DNA of 64,000 nucleotides from the NCBI RefSeq assembly GCF_001039355.2, contig NW_019776084.1:1-64000 (forward strand), in the 5' to 3' direction. The first letter of the stretch is position 1; each line of letters starts with the position of its first letter. Positions 23,586 through 36,200 of the stretch are shown piece by piece. This DNA is from Lingula anatina (Eukaryota > Brachiopoda > Lingulata > Lingulida > Lingulidae). The notes beneath the pieces are model-generated. The model had not been told where the DNA came from and made no database searches. It worked only from the letters and a program-made list of their open reading frames with translations. The position numbers and the translations under genes are program-made.

Positions 23586-26500
23586 GATTCTCTCCGGCTA
23601 GGTTTCTGGAACGTCAACGGGTGGTCTCCGCATATGAACGAAAATGTTGATTTTAGACAAACCGTATTGAAGAAAATGAAATTTGATATCTTATGTTCCT
23701 GTGAAACCTTTTTGAGGAAGGAAGAAATAATTAATATTGACAATTTTATCTGTCTTAGTAAAAACCGTTCATCATCCCACATTAGAGCCAGGCGGGGCGC
23801 TGAAAGTAGCATGCTTGATAAAGCGTTCATTATTATCCATATTTAGCGTTAGTATTCTTGATGATAGTGTAGATGATATACTCTGGGTTAAGTTTCAAGC
23901 AAAACAGTCTGATCTTGTTATGTGCTCGTGCATATGTTACCTACCCCCAGTTGGGAGCTCTAGACTTTCAGACTCCCACTTATTCTTTACAACGCTCACT
24001 CGCCAGCTCTATGAATACCAAAAAGTGGGTTTTATAACCATCTGAGGTGATTTTAATGCACGAACAGGCAATCTTAGTGATTTTATAGAAGGGGTGGATG
24101 AAATCCCTCACCGAGAAAATGTTGACTGCGCCGAAAACGGCTTTGGTGACCAATTAATTGATATTTGTGTGGACTGTAATATATGCATGTTAAATGGCCG
24201 AATTGGAAAAAGCAACACATTTACTTGTATCTCCACGAAAGGGAGGTCAGTCGTGGACTATGTGTTAGCACCTCATGAACAATTATCCCTATACGAGGAC
24301 TTTCAGATACATACAATGTCAGACTTAATATCAGAACTCCAGCTTTCAACGCCTCTATCAGTACCTGATCATTCTTTGTTAAACTGGACGATTGACCTGA
24401 GAAAATCTGGTGTAAAACTACCAGTATTAGATGAACCAAATGAAGAAAATCCCTGTGTTATTAACATTAATAATTTCCCCGACAATTTCTTATGCACAAG
24501 AAAAGGAGCGTGCGAACAACTTCACGAATGTATGAATCGCATCGAGTATCAACTAGAAAATCGAAACGATGTCAATGCGGCGTACGCAGAATTTGAACAC
24601 TATTTACACGATGAATTGAAGAAAAGTGGTTTGTTACGACAAAGCCATAGAAATGCAAAACGTCACAAATCGAAATCAAAACCCTATTGGAATGATGAAT
24701 TACAAAATCAGTGGAATAAAACCTGCGATGCGGAACGAGCTTGGTTAAAATGTCCGACGCCTCAACGTAAAAATACTTTGAAATCTGTATGTTGTATCGA
24801 GCGCAAGAGTTTCGACAGGCTCCATAGAAAATACAAGCGTAATTACCAACGGAATAAGCAGATGGAGATGCATGATACATTAATTTCTAACTCCCAGGGA
24901 TTTTGGAGAGACATAGGGAAAATCGGCATTGCAAATAACAGAAAATGTAAAATCCCAACTGAGGTGATAGACCGCGACGGCTCTCTCCTAACAGGAATGG
25001 ATAATGAACGAATGGAGATCCCAGTATGAGTGTTTATACAATGTAAATAATAATACCACGGATTTTGATGAAAATCATTACAGTACAATTCTCAGCATGC
25101 TTAAAAACGATGACTTCCATCCCATGTACGATGCAAATATCCTGAACCAACCAATACGACGAGATGAAGTTGCGGAGGCAGTAAAGAATACTTAAATGCG
25201 TAAGGCTGCCGGCATTGATGCAATCCCGGCAGAAGCATTAGAGAATGAAGTTTGCGTCGAGATTTTGCATAAGATAATCAGTGCATGCTTCGAAAAAGGC
25301 GTAGTCCCAGATATTTGGAAAACCGGATTGCTGAATCCAATAGTAGAACCAAATGGGACGGACCCACATAAACCTCTAACTTACCGAGGTATAACACTAA
25401 TTTCAGTACCGTGCAAGATTTACGGCGATATATTAAATAAACGCTTAACTACGTGGTTTGAGAGTACGCCCTACTTGGCGGATGAACAAAACGGCTTCAG
25501 AAAGGACAGGAGCTGCGAGGATCATGTCCACACCTTACATAGCATCTTAGATAACAGAATAAAATCTAACAAGCAAACTTTTGCCTGCTTTATTGACCTG
25601 CAAAAGGCGTTTGACAGTTTAAATAGGGATTGCTTGTGGTTTAAACTGAAACAACTGGGGATAAATGGTTGCTTTTTCCAAGCAATCATATCCATGTATG
25701 ACGATGTCACCGCCCGTATACGACTAAATGGGTCATTAACCGAACCTTTTAAAATTACACGTGGTGTCATGCAAGGATGTTTGCTGTCGCCAGCATTATT
25801 TGGGATTTATATAAATGACCTAGCAGACTCTTTGCGTGAGGCAAATCTTGGTATTGACATCGATGGAACAACAATTAACCTTCTTATGTATGCTGATGAT
25901 ATTGTTGTCGTAGCTGAAAATGAAGACAATCTTCAGAAAATGCTGGACCTTGTTTCTGCTTGTTGCTACAAATGGAAACTTCAGCTTAATTCATCAAAAA
26001 CGAATGTGATTCATTTTCGTGCAAAATCATTTGAAAAATCTAACTTTGAGTGGAGTGGAAAGCAAAGACTTGAAATGGTCGATAAATATGAATATCTTGG
26101 CATTTGGTTAACAGAACACCTGGACTTAACGTATGCTGTAAGGGAACTGGCCAAAGCAGCCAGTAGATCACTTGGCGTCTTGACAGCAAAATATTTTGAA
26201 AGCTGTGGCATGACTTATGCCGTTTTCACACAACTATATAAGTCTTCAGTAGAACCAGTTTTAATGTACTGTGCGTCATTATGGGGACAAAAAGAATACC
26301 GATTTGTCAACAATGTTCAAACTCGCGCAATGCGTATCTTCCTTGGCGTAACCAAAACGACGTCTAATGTGGCAAAGCAGGGTGACATGGGGTGGATGCC
26401 TAGCCTAGCTATTCAACACATAGAAGTGTTCAGATACTATTGTAGACTTAAAAATATAAACATCGGCCGCTTTTTAAGTAAAGTTTTTAATTGGTCAGTA

Positions 26501-27100
26501 AAGTAGAAACGCTCTTGGGGTGTGAAAACCATTAAACTTCTCACACAGTATAAACTGAACAGCATGTTAAGCAATGAGTCTTATGTATTTAAAAACACTA
26601 AAAAAGAAATTAGAAGGTCTCTTTTTCAATTTTACGAACAGAAATGGTTTTGTAAATTGTGGAATGACAAAGGAAACCCCAATGGAAATAAACTGAGGCA
26701 TTATAGATCCTTCAAAAAAGATTTGAAAACGGAGACATATCTTCACTGTGCAATGCCGAGACCTTACCGTAGCGTTTTAGCTAAGTTGCGCTGTGGCAGT
26801 CTACCTTTACATGTAGAATCTGGCCGTTTTATACGAACCCCTTTTAAATGAAAGACTATGTTTTTATTGCGATAGAAAAAATACAGAAGATGAGATTCAC
26901 TTTCTGTTAATATGTCCTTTTTATTCATATTTACGACAAGAACTTTTAGATCAATGTCACTATCTTAATCCATGTTTTAGCAATTATAGTGATACAGAAA
27001 AATTTGTTTTTATTATGAATTGCGAATACCAGTTTTTATTAGCTAAGACAGTTTTTAAAATGTTTAAAAGACGGAAATCTTTTAACTGTGTCTCATAAGC
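23586..27100 (+). pseudogene. LINE ORF2: endonuclease and reverse transcriptase (frameshifted)
   Basis: The endonuclease begins near 23,600 (LGFWNVNGW, later FDILCSCETFLR), shifts frame near 23,790, and has TGA in place of a sense codon just before GDFNARTG (24,043-24,045). Its last motif, SVVDYVLAPHEQ, follows near 24,250. A linker runs to 25,029 and is followed by another shift. The RT domain (25,196-26,506) follows an in-frame stop just before MRKAAGIDAIPAEAL and contains FIDLQKAFDSLNRD (motif A), GVMQGCLLSPALF (motif B) and YADDIVVVAE (catalytic box, near 25,890). The C-terminal part (26,522-26,851, then a further frame) ends in a knuckle-like C-x2-C...H...C (CFYCDRKNTEDEIHFLLIC). Confidence 0.85.
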
Positions 27101-27205
27101 CAAATATGGCTGGGTATTATTTTAATTAGTAGTTTACTTTATATTGTTTTTGTATTTTATGTTTTAAGAATATGCGACACTTTAATAAATAAACTATATA
27201 TATAA

Positions 27206-28880
27206 ATTTATATTTTGTTTTAAATTTTGCCGCAGCTGCAGGAGTGGTTTCGGTGGAAAATAGTGCATTACGCAGCTGACCAATGAATCCCGTAAAAAGT
27301 GTGTCATCGGTGGCGCGAGCGTGATGACCTTAATTGATTGACGAATATGGCGAATGCCCTGTTGGCTACAGCCAAAAATTTTCATTAACTGATTGGTTAT
27401 TGCAACAAAGCAGATTTTTTCTTATTAAACTGAGCTGAATTTTGACAAAAAATATGAAATGATTTTGACATACTTTCGCTTTTTCTGTTTAGACTTTAAT
27501 CACGAGGCACTTGGGTAATAATGTTAAATTTGTATTTGGACATCACATTCAAGAAATAGTTAAAATGCAACAAATGTTACTGTAGTCAGTATTTTTATAC
27601 GAGAAATTTGACAAATAATGCAAAAGAATTTCAAAATATATATATATATATATATATACTATATATATATATAGTTCTGGAAACATTTTGGTACTCGAAA
27701 TGCTTTGGCTAGTTTTCTGTGTATCAAGACTTTTCCTGTGCAGCAATATTTTTAAGTAACACAAATAACCATAACAGAGGTTAAAGCATTCCGTTCTAAT
27801 AAAGAGATCTTGATAAGTTTACTTTTTCATTCATGCTTATGAAATCAATACCCTGAGTTTCAGAGCAACGTAAAAGCTAACTAGCTTAAATAGACCTTGT
27901 GATGGAGTCGCTTTTACTAGCTCTGACGAACAGCGACAATCTGAGGGCGTTCTTCTTCAAAATTTGCCTGGGGCGCTTCCATATTTGGAAGTCACACGTC
28001 ACAGCTGTGTCCGCCTGGATCCATATTTGGAAGTCATAAGTCTCGTACGTCACAGGTTTGGCCGCCTGGAGCTGCCTTTCCCGCCTCGCGATGATGTTAT
28101 CTCGTGCAGACGAGGCAAGAAGCAAAGTGCCTGACGAAGTTTGAATTGAAAATATCTTGCAGTCGAAGGTCAGTGCCACAATAGAAGCAAAATTCTGCCT
28201 TAAAAACTGATTTTGGTGTAGCCATTGCGCAGCCCTTATAGTGGTATCGGGCATACAGTGTAGCTGTCAAATTTGGCACACGGCAAGCACGTGTATTGCG
28301 CACGTGTACATCTCAGGACTAAATGTTCTTTGATAAGCAAAAAATACAAAAACATTGGATATATCTTTTCTGTTCGAAGAATATTATTTATCTTTTCACT
28401 TTACACTTTAAATACAGCAAATAAAATTAAATAAAGCAGAATTAAATCTGTTTTACGTTTCATTTTGGTCTGATGACATTCAACTGCAGATTCACTGCGG
28501 AGCAGTTCTATTTGATTGACGGAAGTGAAACATGGCCGCTGTTCACTAGAGCCGGTATTGTACATATGGGTTAAATATGAAATCAAGATCGAACTGGCAA
28601 TACCGGAATCTAGAACCTAGGGTAGAAATAAACGATAGAGCCTCTAATTTTCAGTGGTGCATTGCCCATCGATTTAATATACGTATCAAGCATTTAAACT
28701 ATTTTCAACAACGACAAAAGCAGTAAAATTAGAGTTTTGATAATGCAGTAAATACAACGTATTTACTACAATCTTTATTTTGGCCACTTATTGTTGAACT
28801 CAAAATTCACAAAAAAATGTCCAAATACAGCAGCTTTACATTTAGCTGAGTGACTAGTTTCCTGTTTTCTTCTTTACTGT
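27206..28880. repeat. Broken tandem unit E (3' end of a fifth peptide gene only)
   Basis: Sequence from tgccgcagctgcaggagtgg matches about 2,005 of unit A, and matching continues to the region of the polyadenylation signal (28,774-28,779) and the 3' untranslated sequence (tgactagtttcctgttttct, as near 2,955). It stops at the single N at 28,881, just before where exon 3 should appear. The first 2 kb of the unit is lost or replaced by the LINE. A DNA transposon interrupts it at 27,849-28,624, and an AT-repeat of about 40 bases lies near 27,637. Confidence 0.75.
27849..28624. mobile_element. Non-autonomous DNA transposon with 8-bp target duplication, copy 1
   Basis: Imperfect terminal inverted repeats: start taccctgagtttcaga, end tctagaacctagggta (12 of 16 positions pair). 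It is flanked by gaaatcaa (27,841-27,848) and gaaataaa (28,625-28,632). The uninterrupted site in unit A reads atgaaataaaactagggc, so the 8-bp duplication is clear. An 8-bp duplication fits hAT or P-type elements; no transposase is encoded. A second copy, partly lost in the assembly gap, ends at 37,411. Confidence 0.7.
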
Positions 28881-28881
28881 N

Positions 28882-29222
28882 GTTCTGGGATCAACAAAAT
28901 ATAGTCAAAACTGTTCAGTGTAGGATGTAAAATGTGGTCACTCAGTCATGTGACACATGAAGACAAAAGACCACACCTACAGTGCTGAGAGGACACACAC
29001 ACACCACTGACTTTGATGGAGATAGACAGAAGTACATGACTCTCTAAAATATATACTCCACAATTTATGTAAGTGTACAATGTATTTGTTTTAATTCATA
29101 AGAATCATTATTTTATTATACTTTAGAACATATATATTATATTGTATTTTTATTTTTTATTTTTAGTGACCGGCTTTCGGCTTTCTGCTATCGGCTATCG
29201 GCTATTGACTATTTGCTATGAA
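28882..29222 (+). mobile_element. Partial LTR of the BEL/Pao family between two single N's
   Basis: Matches the LTRs at 30,791-31,092 and 37,414-37,827 from gttctgggatcaacaaaata to ctatttgctatgaa but lacks the last 70 or so bases. Because it is bounded by N at 28,881 and 29,223, it is a 341-base mini-contig of repetitive DNA, and its placement is doubtful. Confidence 0.75.
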
Positions 29223-29223
29223 N

Positions 29224-30216
29224 CACCAGGGTGTGTGTGTGTATATATATATATATATGCTGGTCCATGATACTACAACAATGGGTTATCATCTTTGAAA
29301 GTCTTTCAAAATGTTCCTGCATGTTCAAAATGTTCAAAATGTTCCTGTGTGTTACAATGGGTGTGCTTTCATTTGAAAGGGGATAGATTTGTCTTCTTAA
29401 AGCAAACAATTTTGAGTTTCCAAACATTGCTGTGTTATTGTTAAATTTTTAATTATTAGCAGAAAATGACACAAATGAACTGCACTTAAATCTGGGCAGC
29501 TGTACATAATGGAAAACAAAGCTCTCAGAATAGTATTGTCATGTTTTGGTTTTTTCAAGGATCATTTATGGCAGACACACTGGAGAAATACAAAAATCAT
29601 TCTTCCTGGAAAATATTGATGGGTGCATGAAGAAAACAGGTAATGGTGTCTGTATTCAGGAAATCCTGTCATCTGAGCATGAAATCACAGATGTTATCAC
29701 CTAATCCATTTTCAATTCCTTCAGAAACGCACAACAGCAAAACCATGCAAAGCTATATAGCGTGTACCAGTAGTTTCGATTCCCTATTCAGATTCAGCCC
29801 AGGGACCTAGTGTAAAAGGTACATAGTGAAAATTTCCCTTAATGACATAATGACCCAGCCATATGAATATTAAATGAGAATAATTAAATAAGCTATATCG
29901 ATCCTGTTCCCACTTTTGGTCGTGCAAGGCGTGTGAGGCAAATTCATACCATGGTTGTTTAACCACCAATTCTGGATGGCAGGGTGCTTTTAATTCCCAA
30001 CTCAGATCAGTGAAGTTAAGTGTACTTTTCCCTGATAAATTTATTATGCGTGTTTAATGTTACATTTTCCAAAATTTATGAATATGAAGCAAAATATGAC
30101 GCATATTCTAAGCGGGAAGTGTGCTCACAAGACCGGTGCCATGTTGAAATTTTGGAGCCCATGTCCAACTGTTGTTACCCAGTGCTTACTGCAGTATGTA
30201 CAGTGCATATACTTAC
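29224..30216. other. Intergenic or intronic stretch without recognised gene
   Basis: Starts with a short TG/TA microsatellite after the single N. I see no domain or repeat match within the window. Downstream exons of the minus-strand FN3 gene would be expected here or farther left, but none could be supported. An AATAAA on the minus strand near 30,037-30,042 is the only possible 3' signal. Confidence 0.4.
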
Positions 30217-33200
30217 TGTAACACATTGTTTTAACTTGAGTGGTTTCATCCTCCAAAAAGGGGCCAAGTTGATTATCATCTTTTCTTATCCTCACCCTCA
30301 CCAGGTACACCATATCAGGCAGCAGGTAGGAAACAGTAATCTCACACTTGATACCACAATCTTCTCCACTCCTGTCTATAGATTTCCATATACCACCAGG
30401 TAGTTCAGTGTATTCTAATACATACTGGACACCGGACCTATAACATGTTCTCTTATTCCAACTGACTGTGATGCTATGGGCTGTTGATGTGGCTGAAGGT
30501 TTTACACCAAGTGTACCTATAGAAAAAGTCCTTGTCACAGTTTGCAAACAGCAAGGATAAATAAAAAATCTTCTTGTTTGGCACATAAATTTTGAAATTC
30601 TTTTGGAGGCAAAGCATCAGCTGATCTTATGATCTGGTAAATTTTCTTTCTTTATTTTTCATTGAATAAGACACTCTTTCTTTTTAATTTCTAACATATC
30701 AGTTTTTTGCCAGTGGTTAAAAATAATCTCATTTTTAGTCACTTTTATCAAACTGCACATGATTTAATTGAAAAACTTATATACAGTAGGTGTTCTGGGA
30801 TCAACAACTGTTCAGTCTAGGATGTAAAATGTGGTCACTCAGTCATGTGACACATGAAGACAAAAGATCACACCTACAGTACTAAGAGGACACACACACC
30901 ACTGACTTTGTTGGAGATAGACAGAAGTACATGACTCTCTAAGATATATACTCCATAATTTATTGACCCTTTCGGCTTTAGGCTTTCGGCTTTCGGCTAT
31001 CGGCTATTGACTATTTGCTATGAACAATTTTGAATAAAGCTAACCGTGTGCAATAAGGAGTTTTATGTTTTTTTTTTTTATAACCCAAAACAGTCAATAA
31101 ATTTGGTCAAACAATCAAGATTATCAGAAGCAGTTCACTTACATAATAACCATGGACTTGAAAACGTTAAAGAAGAAACGAAGTGACGCTAAAAGGGCTG
31201 TTACTGTGGGAGCAAAGGCCTTGGAACAAGCCATTGATGTTGGACTTGAGGTAAAGGATGCAGTGGAAAGACTAGAGAAAAGATATCTGGATTATTTGGA
31301 AGTAACAAACGAATACAGGGTGTTATGTGAAGAAACAGATGCAGATACTGAATTCACAGTTGTTGCTGAAATGGATCTTCATGAATACGATGAACAGGTG
31401 AAAAAAACGTACCTCAATACAATCCAAGTTTATAAGCAATATAGTGAACGAAATGTAACTCAAAATTCAGACTCACCCATTCAACTGAAAAAAAGGGAAA
31501 TCCCTAAATTCTCAGGACACAGAAGAGACTGGCCAGAATTCAAAAACATTTGGCAACATATGGTTATTCCAGCCGTACAAAATAAAACGGCCTTGGCTGT
31601 GGATTTAAAAAACTCTTGTAAAAGTGGTCTAGCTTATGTAGAAATTTCCAACATCTCAGCAGGTTCGGAAAATGCTTATGATAAGATGTGGGAGGCATTA
31701 TGCCTTCACTATGATAATGTCCCATTAGCAGTGTCCAATGCTTTAGAAGAGATAAGCCAGTTAAAACCAGTGTCATCTGAAGATAATTATCAAGAGCAAG
31801 TACAATTGATCAGAAAAATTGATTCCATATTTCAACAGCTAGAAATGTTAGATCAAGTACACATGGTTTCTTGTAAAGATGTGGCACGCATTGTTTCATT
31901 TTTTTCACCCTTACTCAGAAAAGATTGGGCAGAATTTCTCAATAAGTTGCCAGTCTCAGCACAACTGCATCCATTAGGTCCACTTCAGGACTTCTTACAA
32001 TCAAAGTTAGGGGTTCTCAAACAAATGGCTAATGATCAAGCATTATTAAAACCTGTCAAAACACAAAAACAAAGTCACAGTCACAATGTTAGAGCAAGTC
32101 AGAATGATAGTTGTTTTTTACACAATGGCAATTCTCATACCACTAGTCAGTGTAAGCTGTTTTTATCTCTTTCAGTGCCTGAAAGAAAAGAAAAACTCAG
32201 ACAAGCAGGTAGATGTTTCAGGTGTTTTGCTTCCCACAGAAGAGCCAGCTGCAAAGAAAATAGTCCATGCTCTTACTGTAACAGACGTTCCCACCATACC
32301 CTGATGTGTTGGCAAGCACCCACTGTAGATGAAGGCTATAATACAGGTGACCCTTCTGTGGAGAGCAAACATGCTGAGAGCAATGTAGCCAAAAGTAATG
32401 GTAAGACACTCTATGCCATATATGATGTCCCAGTTTCTTCATCCAAAAACAAAGCTGTCGTTTTTTGTGATGATGGTGCTGATACTACTTTCATTTCTCA
32501 AAATGGTGTGAAAAAGCTAAACGCAAAGAAATTGGGAAAAGTTTCCATTCAAATGAATACATTAAATTCTACAGACACAATTTCTACTCATTTGTATGAA
32601 GTCACTCTCATTACTGTCAGTGGTAGAAAAGTGAAAGTTGAAGCCTTTTGTTTGCCTACACTCTCAAGCTCTGTTTCTCAGTTAAGTGAGACTGCCATTG
32701 CAAACATTTTTCCAAATTTTGATCCAAAAACTCTTCAAAGGCCAAACGGACCCGTTGACATATTGTTAGGTGGGGATTATTTTGGTTTACATCCAAAAAA
32801 AGAAATCGAGTCTGATGGGGCTAACCTCAGTGTAATGGAGGGGGATTTGGGTGTGTGTTTGCAAGGATATCATCAGTTAATTGAGGAACGAACAGAGAAA
32901 TCCAACAGCATTGGTTATTCAGTTACTCTCTGCAAATCTGTCAGTACATGTATGCATGTGAACTCTTCTTGCATGAAAGTTACTCACAGTGAATTTAACC
33001 CCCCCCTTCTCAGACCCTTCTAAGGGTGGGGGCGCTGTGATTATTAATCCCTCTCAGAGTCAGGGTGTTGTGTCCTCTATTGACCCCCTCTCAGACCCTT
33101 CTAAGGGTGGGGGTGTTGTGAAAATTGATCCCTCTCAGGGACATACTGTAGTTTCCTCTATTGACCCTTTCTCAGACCCTTCTAAGGGTGGGGATGTTGA

Positions 33201-36200
33201 GGTTACTGATCCCAGCTCTCATGGACATACTGTAGATAGCTTTGTTGATCCCTTCTTAAACCCTTCTAAGGGTGGGGGTGCTGTGAATTTCAATCCTTCT
33301 ACAAGCAAGGGTGAAATTGTCTTTCCAGACTCCTTTGATGGGCACAAAAGCGTATACTCTTTGAAAACAAAAAGTGAGTCACATTTTTCTGAAAAGCTCT
33401 CTAATATTGACACTTTCATATTAGGTGAAGAAATGGGAACGGAAATGAATCCAAAATGTGGTGCTTACAAATGTGGAAAATGTCCATCTGTGGGACATAC
33501 ATATTCTTTTAAAGAGGAACAAGAATTACAACTGATTACTTCAAAATTGCATTATGACAAAGAACGTGAATGCTGGTCTGCTGAAATACCATGGTTATTT
33601 GACCCAGCATTATTGCCTGACAATTATAATGCTGTTTTTGCCACTTTGAAAAGTACTGAAAAAAACTTAAAATGGACCCTCAATGGGCAGAGAAGTACTC
33701 TGAACAAATACATGACATGAAAACTAGAGGTGTAGCTAGAAAAATGACCCAGCAAGAAATTCTTGAATGGGACGGTCCTGTCTTCTATTTGGCACACTTA
33801 GCTGTCGAGTAGCCTCAAAATTCATCAACTCCAGTCAGAATTGTTTTCAACAGTAGCCAACTTTTTCAAGGGGTTTCTTTGAATTCATTTCTTGCAAAAG
33901 GCCCTGATACATTCAAAAACAATTTGCTAGGACTCTTGATTAGATTCCGTGAAAACCCAGTTGTATTGATTGGTGACATCAGAAAGATGTATAATTCAGT
34001 TTTTCTGGGGAAGTTAGAACAAAATACTCACCGATTTTTGTGGCGTGACATGGAAAATAGACCCCCAGACATTTGGTGCATTACACGTGTAAATATCCCG
34101 CACAAAAATGCAGTAGTATCGAAGTAGCAAAGAAGCATTAACGCAGTAGTGGTGTGGAGCATATTTGCAGTAGAAATGCAGTATAGCCTACTGCAATTCT
34201 ACTTCAAAATTTACATAGGGTTGTACAGAGGTGGAGCATTAATGCAGTAGATAAGCAGCATGATAGAAGCATGTTTCAAATATGCTAATTAGCTCCCAAA
34301 TCGAAGCAGATTTGAAGCATGTTTGCAGTATGATTGCAGTAGTCTACTGCGCCGGAGTATCTACTTCGTTTTCGTGCGGGATGGGAGACAAGCCTGCAGG
34401 TACAATTGCAATTGAGGCAAAAGATATGACTGCTGACTTCTTTTGTTCTATCAATCCACAGGCAGCTGATATCATCAAAGAATCTTCTTATGTTGATGAT
34501 ATAGTGGAAAGTGTGGAAAGCTTTTCTCAAGCTGAACTCTTATCCAAAGACATTGATCTTATTCTTTCCAAGGGAGGTTTTAAGACAAAAGGGTGGATCT
34601 TTGGGGGTCAGAATGTACCTAAAGCCAAGTCAGAATTACACAAAGTTTTGGGTATTTCTTGGATTCCCTCAGATGATGTTATTGTTTTCAAAGCATGTTT
34701 GAATTTCTCTACGAAACGTAGAAATATTCGTACTGAACCTAACCTTCTTTCATCTCAGGTTCCAGGTGAAATACCTACTGTGCTGACCAGACGCATAGTT
34801 TTGGAGCAAGTGATGGGTATATTTGATCCATTTGGCTTCCTTGCACCTTTTCTCTTACTTGCAAAGATGTATTTGAGAGAAACATGGGCACTACGTCTAG
34901 ATTGGGATGAAGCTATTCCAGAGGTATTAAATGTCAAATGGAGGAAATTTTTCTGTTCATTGTTTCAGATTGATGAATTGAAATACCCCAGATGTTTGAA
35001 ACCAGTGCATGATGTTATTGGTGATCCAATGTTAATCATCTTGTCTGATGGTTCAGAAAACGCATATGGATGTGCAGCCTACATCAGGTGGACTTTGAAA
35101 GATGGCACTTTCTGGTGTAGGTTAGTAATGGCAAAATGTCGAATTGCACCTTTGAATCGTATTTCAATTCCACAAATGGAATTAAATGGTGCTGTTATGT
35201 CAAAAAGGTTGAGAAAAGTAATTGAATCTGAATGCAGATTTCAATTTTCTGAAATACTGCAATTAGTTGATTCAGAAACAGTTTTGTGTATGATTAACAA
35301 ACTGAGCACTCGATTCCGTGTATATGAGGGTGTTCGTATTGGAGAAATCCAGGCAGCAACAAAAGGGGATGTTAGTTGCTGGGGTTGGATTAGCGGACAG
35401 CATAATATTGCTGATTGGGTCACAAGAAGTAGGTTTCCTAGTGATTTAGGTCCTGATTCAGAGTGGTTCAATGGACCAGATTTTCTTTACAAGCCACGAG
35501 ATCAGTGGAGTGTGAAATTTAACCCTACTGTATCTGAATTTCTTCCAGGTGCGAAGAAAATCCAAGCATCTGTGAAAACAGTGAATACTGGCACATTTCT
35601 CCATGCAGAGACATCTTATTCCAGGTGTTCATCTTTGAAAGTTATAAAATGGGCTTATATATATGCTAGGATCTTGGCTATTTTCAGAGCAGGTTCTTTC
35701 CGAGGAGGAAATAAGTCCAATGTTACACCTGAATTACTTACACAGGCTGAAATGTTTTTGATTTCTGATGCTCAGAATTCTGCATGGTATAATGACAGTG
35801 TGAAAGCACAGTTCCGTACTTTGATGCCTGTTAGACAAGATGGATTATGGGTAGTAGGGACACGCATTGCACATCAAAATCCACTGACACCTGAAAACAA
35901 ACCATTGATTTTACTGCCTAGAAAGCATCCTTTGACCAAGTTGTTTATGAAAGATGCACATTCAAACTGTGGTCATAAAGGTCGCGATGTTACAGTGGCA
36001 AAGTTCAGGTCACGATTTTGGACATCTCATGCTGCAAAATTAAGCAAAAGTATTTGTGACAATTGTCAATTGTGCAAACTTCTCAAAACAAAATACGTTG
36101 ATCAAAAAATGNNNNNNNNNNNNNNNNNNNNNNNNNNNNNNNNNNNNNNNNNNNNNNNNNNNNNNNNNNNNNNNNNNNNNNNNNNNNNNNNNNNNNNNNN

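Larger units (their letters stand above)
22296..27205 (+). mobile_element. Degenerate non-LTR retrotransposon (LINE), near full length
   Basis: A plus-strand LINE with a 5' leader, ORF1 (22,442-23,585), ORF2 with apurinic-type endonuclease, reverse transcriptase and a C-terminal zinc-knuckle region (about 23,590-27,100), and a short 3' tail with AATAAA near 27,186. Several frameshifts and stops make it inactive. Two-ORF layout, APE-type endonuclease and RT style place it in the jockey/CR1/L2 superfamily; the exact clade is not certain. It sits between a transposon half and the broken fifth array unit. Confidence 0.85.

Noticed and set aside
30125-30216. Extension of the FN3 exon to an in-frame stop at about 30,125
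   Set aside because: A strong GTAAGT donor at 30,216 gives the expected 1-1 exon; the extension has no domain. It remains possible as an intron-retention form.
34282-34382. Apparent start of a 904-codon protein inside the MITE
   Set aside because: The MITE happens to be open in the RT frame; 875 of the bases are N and the real RT begins upstream of the MITE.
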